Part shown: piece after piece, positions 10,201-20,255 of the stretch
Layout: every line of letters starts with the position of its first letter
Position numbering within the stretch: the first letter of the stretch is position 1
Assembly (NCBI GenBank): GCA_037576215.1
Contig: JBANDB010000003.1
Coordinates: forward strand, 3,038,001-3,102,000
Length of the DNA stretch: 64,000 nucleotides
Source: Armillaria gallica
Lineage: Eukaryota > Basidiomycota > Agaricomycetes > Agaricales > Physalacriaceae
Reading direction: 5' to 3'
Translations under genes and position numbers: made by a program
The notes under the pieces: generated by a model
Databases searched by the model: none
Seen by the model: only the letters and a program-made list of their open reading frames with translations
What the model was told of the DNA's origin: nothing

Positions 10201-12230
10201 CCGTCAGAAGAACCGACGCCGTATTCACGACTCCAACCGATTCAACCAAGTTTTCATTGACGACGATATTACCAGAATCCCCACCTAGGGCAAATGCAGA
10301 TTATTCCACTATATGTTGATATTGTACCCAAGGCCAGTTTCGAACCCGTAGGATGTCGTACCAACGTACCATCCTTCCAACCGAACGATTGTTGTTCCGA
10401 TCCATGAAGACGGCTTCGTGCATCCCTGGGACAGCAAATGTTAGTTGCACGCAATCCCGGATGACCGAACTTGTTCGTTGCCCTGATACCATCCGCCAGC
10501 TCGATCAGCATCCAGTCCATGATAACCGCATCACCAGGCGATATAAGGTCAGGATCGCCGGAAGATGAAGGGATGCGCGTGGTTCCGGGAAGGAGGCTGG
10601 CAGGGAGGATGTCACTTGAGATATGGAGTCCATTGTGCTAAGTCCATGCATGAAAGGCGAGAAACGCTCGCCAAAGCATGATATGGTGCTCCTTTGTTCG
10701 ACTTCTTTTATCCGAATGACTTTACACTTGGCTTCGTTCTCTCCAGCAGCACGTAATCTCTTCTTGGTGTCGAATTCGATACTTGCTACTCGTTCCGCAA
10801 TGAGTGAACGAACTTTCTCCCTGTGGGTGAAGGCTCGATGCTGATGGTTGAGGTGCTTGGAGCGCCTCTGCATGGGCATAGGTAAAGAAGGGACGGCTTG
10901 TTCTGGAAGGATATGGTGCCCACATGTGAGCACGTATGGCCGTGCATCCGGAAGGAGCAAAGGACTTCTGCTTGCGCCGATGTTGGGGACTGAATTGAAG
11001 TTTTGAGCGAAGGAATGGATAAAACCAATCCGAAGCTTGAACGATGTGAATCAATGTCCTTCGCAATAGTGGTCCGTGACCACGGCAGGTCGATAATTGG
11101 GTGTCCTGGAGTGACATCCTCAAAAAGCCAGGGCATTGAAGTATGCGCATCGTCCGCGCTGGTGTATTCGACAACTTCATGTGACATCGCCCCTTGAACG
11201 ACGTGTACATGATGACCAATATCTTGGGGTAGTGGCGGGGGTCCACCAGAGGAGTGGGTAGAGGGAGTCGACCAAGACGACAACATCAAATTCGACAGGA
11301 TCCCAAAAAATGGTAGGTCTAAATGCAACAGCGAGACCGACTAAAAATACAAACAGTTCGAGAGTCTGTGCAAGAGATGGGGGCTGAGGCAGTCAACCAT
11401 CATTCGAATTCCTTCGTCCAATAACCTAGCACAAGCTTCATCGACTGCTGATCCATATGTAAACGGACATTCTCCTGGACCCGAGGCCTGAATATTCCAC
11501 CTACATGTGGAAAGCTATAGTCAATTATCGCCAAATATCACGCTTGAACACATACCCAAGCTCAACGGCGAGAACCTTTGGAGATTCTTCGATCTCGCTC
11601 TGTGTCAATGCGTTCGTCTGGTCCTCTGACGACAGTGTAATGCTGGTGTCGCCACCGCTTAGACGGTGTTCGAATTGCGAGAGTCGTGGTGTCATGGCCG
11701 TTACTGGTACTGGTGGTATAACGAAGGGAAAGGGTGATTCCTGTTTTGGGTCGTCGAACTAAGGGGACAGAAATTCCAAGGAGACCCGACTATGAAACAA
11801 AATTCTGGTCGCAGACATCTCAGTTGATTACAGGAACCGCTTCTGTTATCAGAATAAATTCGGCATGGATGTTCATTTCTGGTTCAATCACGCCGGCCAT
11901 ATCGTCGAGTCAAAGTTGGACATGACGGCGGAAGTCTACGCTACACAATTAGTTAGCGAGACAAAAATGTTGAAAAAGAAACATACCTTGCACCAATCCC
12001 GACCAAGACGCAATGTGTGGGTGTTCATCCACCTTCCTTCTCAACCACCATATCGAATTCAGACTCTGCTTCATGCGCCTCCTCTTCAAGCTCTCACTCG
12101 AGCGTAGCGTCACAGACGCTGTTGTATGTCGCTGTTGCGATAAAAGATGTTCTGGAGGAATATAAGGAATAGTAGCTGATGAAAACTCTCCAAGTGAATT
12201 CTCAAGCTGCGAGCCGAATTTCAACAAGTG
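10200..12230 (-). CDS. Trypsin-fold serine protease-like protein, copy A (frame uncertain)
   Basis: Minus-strand exon pieces carry, in order, sequences resembling a large basidiomycete family with a chymotrypsin-like triad. They are YVLTCGHHILPE (His box, about 10930-10895), a charged helical stretch HREKVRSLIAERVASIEFDT, MDWMLIELADG (Asp box, about 10520-10490), and GGDSGNIVVNENLVES (Ser box; Ser codon at 10273-10275). Good introns are visible, for example GTATCAG to CCCAG (about 10487-10425) between ELADG and MHEAVFMDRNNN. Upstream pieces (AVDEACARLLDEGIR near 11.4 kb and ITLSSEDQTNALTQSEIEES near 11.6 kb) fit the N-terminal part. A stop lies just before the Ser box unless an intron removes it, and the start codon is unclear. 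It may be a gene or a young pseudogene. Copy B at 40837-42855 is very similar. Confidence 0.45.
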
Positions 12231-13428
12231 ACCGCAAGAAAGAGAAGAAGCAGAAAGTGACGATGATGGTGGTGAGAAAGAGAGTTTCCTAGAGGCAGAA
12301 TTCTAACTTCTTTTTGACATGACTGCCAAGGGATAAGCGCTACGACCACGTGCACCTTGGTCCTGCATCATTACCAGGGGCCGGGTCGTCAACTCGCTTT
12401 ACTTTACTTAATACTTTATTTTCCTTCACTTCCGTCTCCTTCTGCTGCAACCACCTCGGAGCCGTAAAAAATCAGACGAATTCACAACCCGGGGCAGGCA
12501 TCTTTTACAGAAAGCATGCAAGTTGTTCATCACACTTGGCAATTCTACGTGTATTGATCTCTCCTTCGGCTTGTTTAATTTGTGAATGAGCGTGGAATCC
12601 GTGCTATTGCGTCGGTGTTCTAACGTTCAGGCCCCGGACCGCACGGAAACTATGCTTCTCTCCAATTCCCCTGCCAAAACCTTTCTTCCTTTCTCACTCG
12701 ATGTCGTCTCTTGAAGCTGATGTTTTGTTACATCGAGAACTATGTGAAAACATTTAAGACACCAGTATTTCTCTTCCACGCCTCGCATAATCCGTCGCTC
12801 CGACTCGCTGGTGTATGAGCGCTGAGCTCCTCACTCTCTGGTTCGGTTCTACAACGTCTCCGGGATCGTTCGCAGTGCAGTACGACGAGTCCAGATCAAC
12901 CCGGAGGCGCATTCCTATGTCTTCGCACCAGCAGCATTGCCGGATGCTATGAAAAATCAGGCTCATTTCTGATGAATCACGACATGGACGGGAGGGCCTA
13001 AACTGCTTTTGATACGGATGTCGAACGAGAAGAAAGTTAGATGCAGCTATAAATAGTTCGATGAGCCAATATTGGTGAGTCGTATATCTACTGTAACCTT
13101 CCTTCTTTTTCTCATAGTTTATTCCCAGAGCAATTTATCATTCACTGCAATATCTGAATGTGTGTAGCGCTGGTACTGGAGAGGGGCAGCTATTGCGAGA
13201 TCTAAGTACTGTCTTCGTGGATGTACTGCACCGGAACTTAGGTCTAACTGCGGAAGGTAAATCACCGATGGCTACCAAGGGTAAGCTGACAACTTTCCTG
13301 ATGCATAACTAATGTGAGCAGACACGGCTTCGTGATATGATAATGACGGAGTCTCCCACATGGCTGTTTTAGTATATATACCTTCACATTCTTTACCGTC
13401 GGGATCGGTAAAGCAACCCCAGCACATC
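12231..13428. other. Intergenic region between protease copy A and DUF6534 copy 3
   Basis: It contains the presumed 5' flank of the minus-strand protease-like gene, then the DUF6534 upstream module (about 12830-12980) and a TATA-like run at 13373-13380. It is nearly identical to 42856-44063. No other gene is seen. Confidence 0.45.
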
Positions 13429-14856
13429 ATGCAACCCGTCCCCGCAGGTTATCCAATAGCAGAACTGTAAGTTATGCTCGTGGAATCGAGCAGTGATATT
13501 TTCTGAGTGATCTCATTTCAGGTCCGGACCTATCGTTTGTCAAACTGCACATTCGGTCTATTCATTACCTAACGCAAGAATTTAGATCATAGGGTGTCTC
13601 CTGAACTGGGGACTCTTAGGGACCCTTTCTGTGCAGCTCTGTACGTCACTCCGAGTCATTCTCCAACAGATTATTTTGAATTCATTCTTTCAAGATCTAT
13701 ACTATCTGGCGTTTCCGAATGATAGAAGATTCACAAAATATCTCGTCTATGGCATCTATGTCATCGAATTCGTGCAGACGATGCTTATTACCCACGACGT
13801 GTTTGCAACCTTCGGGTATGGCTTCGGTGACATGGACGCCCTGACTAGGGTGGATTTGTATGCACCCACTGTCCCCATCTTAGGCGCTATTGGTGCGCAG
13901 AACATTTGCTGCCGATTTGCTATTACTTATCATGATATCAGTTGCTTGTGTCGGGCAGGTCTTCTATGCATACCGTATCTTCATAGTGTCAAAGTCACGA
14001 ATCATCCCAATACTCGTCATTTGTGTTCGTTGCTATGCTCTTTCCCCGTAGCAATCTAGCTTATCTGTTTACAGGTATCATTCACCGGTACTGTGACAGC
14101 TGTGATTTTTGGCATTTACACTTTCCAAGCAGGCTATCTCACTGAAATGGACAATCGGATGCAAATCACTGGCGGGGTATGTCACTGATTGGTCCTCTCA
14201 AGTTTATCGTGCTGAATCATGCCTAGATTTCGTGCGGAGCCACCGTCCTATGTGATATCCTCATCGCTATTTGCATGACCTACTATGCGAGCTCTTTCTC
14301 TCTCTCTCAGTTATCTTCATTGATGTTGACACTATTTCATAGCTTATGCGCAGCACCACTGATTTCCGTCGCACTCGAATCCTGGTCACAAAGATAATTC
14401 GTCTCACCATTGAAACGGGATCTATTACAGGTATTCGATCCGCACCATCTGCCGTAATCAAAACAATATCACCGCTCACTTCTAGCTGTTGCCGTTCTGC
14501 TTGACCTTCTCCTTTTTATTGTGGTACCCTATCAAACTTCTCATCTAGTTTTCGACCGACTCGTGCCTAAGCTATATGCTAACTCTATTTACGTGGTGCT
14601 GAATTCCCGATTCCAAATCATCGGAGGACGAAATACCTACAAGTCTTCTACCGATATGAGCATCACGACCACGATGATGAGAGATATCATCTCTCAATCG
14701 GCGGAAGAGACATGGTCTGCAGACGGGACACACGCACAGGTGCCAGTGGTCGTAATATCTAGCGAGGTATCCAAAGATGATCATGAAATGGACCAAGTGA
14801 ATGTCAGTCATGGTGCTTCATGTGCTTTAGTAGAGCTGATTTTCACCGAAGGATAA
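13429..14856 (+). CDS. DUF6534-type multi-pass membrane protein, copy 3
   Basis: Exons are 13429-13466, 13522-13534, 13586-13640, 13695-13892, 13942-14024, 14075-14176, 14227-14286, 14343-14430 and 14486-14856, joining in frame to 335 residues with the full polar tail (VPVVVISSEVS, ending IFTEG). The fold is as in copy 2: seven predicted helices, function unknown. It differs from copies 1, 2, 7 and 8 by the VPYQTSHLVFDRLVPKLYAN segment, an AAG acceptor for intron 3, and one codon fewer at the end of exon 6 (the other copies have 105 nt). Intron 7 has a GC donor (14287). Its nearest relative is copy 6 (44064-45484), with which it shares both flanks. Confidence 0.82.
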
Positions 14857-15386
14857 ACCACGGACGCCTGTATAAACCTTCCCGCGTGATAAATAGACTA
14901 CATTCTTCGAGCCGACACTTACGGTACGCGAGCTTAGCCTAATATATATATCTTTTAATACACACCGATGCGATATGTTCCGACGTTATAGTAGCTTATC
15001 CACCGAAATGCCGTGGTCGATACTCCTACTGGAAGGCCACGATGACTAGGACGACTTGGTGCGGTAATTGGGCTACGAGACGGATGACTACGAAGAGACA
15101 GTGCATGCTCCTTACAAAGCTTCGATGCTCAAGGCCTACTGTCGGGCGCCAGAGCTGAGGGTGCTCCATTACCTTGATTCAGCTACGCATTTCTGGCTTG
15201 TCAAAGCGTCCAAAACTGGAATCAACGATTATCAGCCTCATATCCTAAGTACGTTCTGTGTAGACGGACTCCAATTAATTCAATGGAAAACCGTTTTCAA
15301 TTATGGCTAATTTTTTCGTTGGCTATGGCGAAATAACCCGAGCTGACTTTTGCTAGGCTCGAGACGAACGTTATGGATAGCATTGT
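14857..15386. other. Spacer with an 80-codon open frame of doubtful meaning
   Basis: A plus-strand frame at 15068-15310 (starting MGYETDDYEETVHAPYKAS) recurs almost unchanged at 45697-45939. The conservation follows from the recent block duplication and is not evidence of selection. No family is recognised. Confidence 0.3.
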
Positions 15387-15880
15387 TTAATTTAAGAGAA
15401 TAGATAAGCGCCTAAAGCACCTGATAACTGCTACCAACAAAATCATGGTGAATGGGACGTCTGGAACTAGGGTCTGCGATATACCTGTGTCGCATATTTG
15501 AGGAAAAGTGAATATAGAAGAAGATAGAAACGCAGCTAGTGCATTAGCGGTTTTTCCTGTCGACGTAGGTCTAGCAAATAGCATCGCTCCTCCTGCTATC
15601 CGACCTTCCTGCACAATTTTGAGAATCATACCAGCAGCCTTGGATTGTCCGACCACTCCCTGAGAATTAGCCCTTTGGCTCCTTTCTATCGTCGAATCCT
15701 GGCCCATGGATATGCAAATGAACGCCTGCAAATCATGGTGAGAAATTTCCACACGTCGAATCTCCCAACTTATGCGCACCATTTTGGCGATATCCTGATA
15801 TTCGGATGTCCCTGTCGTGATTTGGGTTGCCTGTACAGAGATGTAGCGGTTTGTTTCAAGGAGTGTAATGGGTGAATACC
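15387..15880 (-). pseudogene. RuvB-like 2 (RVB2/reptin) N-terminal fragment A
   Basis: Minus-strand pieces match the start of RVB2, an AAA+ ATPase of chromatin-remodelling and R2TP complexes. ATQITTGTSEYQDIAKM is followed, after an intron-like gap, by GVHLHIHGPGFDDR (compare GAHSHIRGLGLDDR in the family). Next comes [20 protein letters not shown] and the Walker A region, degenerate here as ARPTSTGKT. After another intron-like gap LVPDVPFTMI appears. The match ends there, so Walker B, the insertion domain and the C-terminal half are absent. A frameshift separates the DDR and ANSQG pieces. RVB2 is normally an essential single-copy gene of about 470 residues, so this is a stray duplicated fragment. 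Confidence 0.75.
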
Positions 15881-16533
15881 ATGACGGAAAAATACAAATC
15901 GCCGTGGTGTCGTAGAAGTAGAAGGCATGGCTTCGTGAGCCTTAAGGCTGGAGGAAGTTGAGTCAATAGGTATAGAAGTCGAGTCAATTACAGGGCCAGT
16001 CGAACGACTTTCGAGGCACCCTGGACAGTGCTGGTGTGAATTTACAATACAGAGATCGAGAATAAATGAACGAATGCCTGCGATGCGTCACATTGGCTCG
16101 TCATAGGTATCGATATGATGCCGTACCATGACAGCCCATTGCGAGCTCCAGAAAGATCGGTCCGCAACGAGAAAGGAAAAGCACAGCCACATGAATATCA
16201 TCTCTCAACGTGTTACATGTCTTCATGTTCTGGAAGAAATGGAGGCTTCTGTGCTCTCTACTATCAGTGTCGGGACTTCTCATCTCCTGCATTGATTTAA
16301 AAAACAAGGACAAATTAACGTCAGCATCAAAGTTGACTGGAAAATGCGGTGTTTATAGAGTCTTGGAATCAACGAGGTCATAGTGGTATGTGACCTAGAG
16401 TATTAACACTATCGCTATCATCTTCTTGCGTTTGCACCTCGTGAGGGCTGGCCATGACATGAGTCTTTGCTAAGCCCCAAATTCGCGAATCTCTCAAGTT
16501 GAGATCAATGTCGTAGTAGTCGAGATGCATCGT
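15881..16533. other. Spacer, no gene recognised
   Basis: No supported coding sequence. It is homologous with rearrangements to about 46500-47100. Confidence 0.35.
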
Positions 16534-16720
16534 CTAACGAACGATTGTTTGCTTGAATTTCTGCCGCAAGCAGTTTTGTACGATCTTCTCGTAAGAGGTA
16601 TTTTCATTCAGTCGGCGGCACGCAGTAGCCAGAGCAACGATAGTTTCGACGGTGTCAGGCAACTCCGCACATATTTTGAGTAGGAGCTCATCGGAAGGTA
16701 GGGAGAAGGTGTCGCATATG
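16534..16720 (-). pseudogene. F-box fragment A
   Basis: The minus-strand frame reads LPSDELLLKICAELPDTVET followed by IVALATACRRLNE, a recognisable F-box of the basidiomycete type. It stops at 16534-16536 about 25 residues after the box. No substrate-binding repeats follow. The counterpart at 47348-47548 lies in the same place in the next repeat turn. Both lie just beyond the RVB2 fragment, so this looks like a duplicated mosaic of gene ends. Confidence 0.55.
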
Positions 16721-17528
16721 ATGGAGGTGAAGATCGCAAGCGATATAGAACACCTAGTGAAAGGAAAGTCTCATATTTTCCAGGATATTTCTGCGCAAGA
16801 TCACAGCGTTCAGCAAAACATTTTCATTTTCAATCCAGGGAAGCTATGTGCCTTGGCAGTTGCCATTAAGTTCTGACAAGGGGTTTGGTGGCGAGAAGAC
16901 GAAAGCGGCATAATGTCGGGATTTTTTGTTCCTTCAAACTCCGTCTGCCCCGTCTCGGCGCCTGCCGCGAACGTAGTTGGTACTATCTTTCATTGAACAT
17001 CGACCCGCTGCTCCATGTGAATTGGGATCCACGTATCACCCCATGGAAGCTATACTTCTCTTCAACCCCCCTACTGATACTAACCTTTCTTTATTGGCAC
17101 TCGATGCCATGATCCTCTAAAGTTATTGTTTTGTGACATCGAAACTATATGGAGACATTGATACCAACATTTCTATGCCATGCATCTGTCGATTGTGCGC
17201 GAGCGCTGAGCGCCACGCTCTCTGGCCTAGTTCTACCCTGTCTCAGAGTCTAGAATTGCTCTCAGCAGAGTATGACTCCATATCAACCCGGGCGCATATG
17301 CGTGATGTTTCACAAAATGTAAAAGCGATTTTTTCAACAAAAAATTGCCTTCCCTAATCGACTCTAAAATTGCGGCTCTAACAGGCACAATGGTGAGTCA
17401 ACTCTACACATGTTGAGCGCTCGACAACAGGTCGATTCCAGCGACATAAAACTGGCCGGTCTCGGCAGTTTTGTATATATTCACAGATTGTTTGACTTTA
17501 GTATCGATATAACAACCTCGGATACATC
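16721..17528. promoter_or_regulatory. Spacer and upstream module of DUF6534 copy 4
   Basis: The DUF6534 upstream module is recognisable at about 17210-17300 and a TATA-like gtatatatt at about 17470. Nothing else coding is supported. Confidence 0.4.
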
Positions 17529-18664
17529 ATGCAGCCTGTCCCCGCGGGTTATCCCATAGCAGAACTGTAAGTTATGCTCGTGGAATCGAGCAGTGATATT
17601 TTCTGAGTGATCTCATTTCAGGTCCGGACCTATCGTTTGTCAAACTGCCCATTCAGTCTGTTCATTGCCTAACGCAAGGATTTAGATCGTTGGCTCTCTC
17701 TTGAACTGGGGACTCTTTGGGACCCTTTCTGTGCAGCTCTGTGTGTTGCTCCGAATCGTTCACCAGTAGATTACTTACTCATAATGCATTCTCATTAGAT
17801 CTATACTATCTGGCATTTCCGAATGACCGACAATTCACAAAATATTTGGTCTATGGCATCTATGTCATCGAATTTGTGCAGACGATGTTTATCACTAACG
17901 ACGTGTTTGCAACCTTCGGGTATGGTTTCGGTGACATGGACGCTCTGACTGCGAAGCATTTGTATTGGTTCACTGTCCCCATCATGAGCGCTATCGGTGC
18001 GCATAGCATCTGCTACCCAGTTTCTGTTACTTATCTCGAGTTCAGCCGCTGGTATCGGGCAGGTCTTCTATGCATACCAAATCTTCATATTGTCGAAGTC
18101 ACGAATCCTCTCGATATCCATCATTTGTGTGAGCTGTTGCTGTGATATTTCGCCGTAGCCAATCCATAGCATCCTAGTTCATCTATTTACAGATATCGTT
18201 AGCCAATTTTGTGGCATCGATGTTCACAGGAGTTTACTCTTTCCAAGCAGGCATCATCACTAGACTCACCAGCCGGAAATTGCATATTGCTGTCGGGGTG
18301 TGTATCGACTAACATCCCAAACTCATCAACTGAATCATGTCTAGATTTCGTGCGGATCTGCCGCCCTGTGTGATATCCTCATCGCTATCTGCATGACCTA
18401 CTATGTGAGTTCTTTATTCCCTCTCTCAGTCACTCCATTGATTTTAATACTCCGATAGCTTATGCGCAGTACTATCAATTTCCGTGGTACTCGAATACTG
18501 ATCACAAAATAATTCGCCTAACCATTGAGACGGGGTCTGTGACAGGCATTCAATCCATACCATCCACCATTGTCAAGATAAGAACATCGTTCACTTTCAG
18601 CTGTTGTCGCTCTGCTCAGCGTTGTTCTTTTCATCGTGTTCCCCGATCAAACTTTCTACATGAC
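17529..18664 (+). pseudogene. DUF6534 copy 4, 5' part (split by transposons)
   Basis: Exons 1-8 are recognisable at the usual spacing (17529-17566, 17622-17634, 17686-17740, 17799-17996, 18046-18128, 18193-18297, 18345-18404 and 18459-18545), plus the start of exon 9 at 18601. Within exon 8 one base is missing (after ACTGATCACAAA), which introduces TAA. Exon 9 breaks at 18664 after the codons for FPDQTFYMT, and its remainder resumes at about 30367. It is the only copy with a canonical GT donor at intron 7 (GTGAGT at 18405), but intron 8 has changed to a GC donor (18546). It is dead through frameshift, an 11.7-kb insertion and a later nonsense codon. Confidence 0.85.
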
Positions 18665-18846
18665 ACGATACGGAGATAGCCGGCCAGGCCTCCTCCTACC
18701 TCCCACTCACGCAATAGCGGATGCGCGATATTGAATAGCGGATGCGAGTGGCCCCTATATGGGTGAAATTTTCTTATTGAGTTGTTCAACGGTTTTAAAC
18801 CCCCTCACCAGGTTATGGAAGTCGCCCCAAAGCTTGATTCCTCTCC

Positions 18847-19338
18847 ATGAGTGCACCACCAGAAGATGAACAGGAGCGACCAGTAGACGCCTGTGTGCCA
18901 GGTAGTCGTGCGCCCATGTTGCCCCACGTCAGAGAGCCGCCTACGGTGGACCCTAACCTGTTGACGATGTCTGATGAGAGGTACATATCCCTTGGACTGT
19001 CCAACTCGTGTTAATACCTCCCTAGGGCCGTTGAGAGAATGGACGTGGATATGCCCGCTTCAAATCAGCCTGTACACCTTGATGGGTTAGTCCGTATGAC
19101 AGTGTTCCCTGATCTAAACTGATCAAGGCCTGACAGCCCTACTCACGATATCGAAACTGAGCATGGAACCTTGGAGCCCACCATCACGCCTGACACGGTT
19201 CGAGCGACCTCTCCCGTGGATAGAACGCAACTTTCCGCTTCGTCTGTGCCCCCCGCCCCTGGCCCCTCGCCTTCCTCGAGAAGAGGGCTGCATAGAGGTC
19301 AAGGAAGCGCTTTCGAAGTCTTGCGTCAAGGGAACTAG
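18847..19338 (+). CDS. Probable LINE ORF1, 5' part with two intron-like gaps
   Basis: The frame starts MSAPPEDEQERPVDACVPG at 18847 and ends LRQGN followed by TAG at 19336-19338. Staying open requires removing two segments with splice-like borders: GTACAT to CCCTAG (about 18981-19025) and GTTAGT to ATCAAG (about 19085-19127). The encoded peptide is rich in Pro, Ser and Thr with no recognised domain. Its stop lies at the presumed left border of the DIRS-like insertion. On the far side, at about 24976, a frame reading [20 protein letters not shown] leads toward the rest of ORF1. It could instead be a captured host exon set. The assignment is inference from position and strand. Confidence 0.4.
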
Positions 19339-19558
19339 ATCCCGTGAGAGAGGCATGTAACAAATCTTGTATTAGAATACAATGGCAATACATAGATTGA
19401 GACGTCTAGCTGTAGTATGGGTGAGGGAGAAGACCCCAGGGGGGAGATCCCGGGATGAGACGAGGAATCTGAGAGAACCCATGAGGACTAGCGGAGGCGC
19501 ATCGAAGAATGACGAGACTCACCCATCTACAGCGATAGCTTAGCCTACGCTATGGTCT

Positions 19559-20200
19559 TCACACTGCAATCCTTACTTTCTTCTTCTTTTCGGTTGTGTC
19601 CAGTAGTTCGATGTGGAGCATGCCTAGTATCTCCAGATTGCGCCAGTACTTCTTGAATGCGTCTGATGACCATCTTCCGAGTGCTTTCACCACATCAGGA
19701 TTGACACCTTTGATGAGAAAGAAGGTGGTCCCGCCGATGTGGAAGGAATGACCCGTGAATCGGGTTAGGCCTCGTTTGGACCAGATCTCGTTGCATCGTT
19801 TCAGGAATCGTTTCGCTGTCATTGCCATCCATTGACCGTTGGGGGCGATATACGATGCTATAGGTGAGTTTTCCGACAGTCTGTTCTTGTGGATGTGGTG
19901 TAGCATGACATTGATGGAGTCTGCGGTGCCGTTCTGTTTGCATAGGATAACGTCTTCGCCTCGGTTCTTCTTTGTCTTTGTCCAAGGGAGGTGGAGCTTG
20001 CGTGAGCCATGGGCTGAGTGTGGTTGTGCAAGATCTTTTAGAACCAGGTTGTATTTGCCATTGAATTTCCGGATATCCTGGGCATCAGGGAAAAGCTCTC
20101 CTAGTCTGATCTGGCCAAAGAATGCTGTCGTTGCTAGAGCTAGGACGGCAGAGTCTGTATTGTCGAATAGGTCTAAGTCATTGTGTAGCATTGTGATCAT
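19559..20200 (-). pseudogene. Tyrosine recombinase of DIRS-like element
   Basis: The 213-residue frame shows the first catalytic Arg box (GQIRLGEL), a GHSFHIGGTTFFL box and the C-terminal GRWSSDAFKKYWRN, which carries the nucleophile Tyr. In tyrosine recombinases the middle box is HxxR (usually HSFRIG in this group). Here the Arg is His, so a catalytic residue is missing. The frame begins inside the recombinase and has no clear linker to the RNase H frame upstream. The enzyme normally inserts circular cDNA of DIRS elements. This copy is probably inactive. Confidence 0.75.
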
Positions 20201-20255
20201 TTCGATAGTTATCGGAGGTCAGGGAGGTTTTCGGCTTGATTCTGGTGTTGCCTTG

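Noticed and set aside
10045..10260. Plus-strand frame starting MDFEIWSVISSD, also at 40637-40930
   Set aside because: It is antisense to the Ser-box end of the protease-like gene and diverges by frameshift between copies.
15068..15310. 80-codon frame conserved at 45697-45939
   Set aside because: The whole surrounding spacer is equally conserved by recent duplication, so conservation says nothing about coding.
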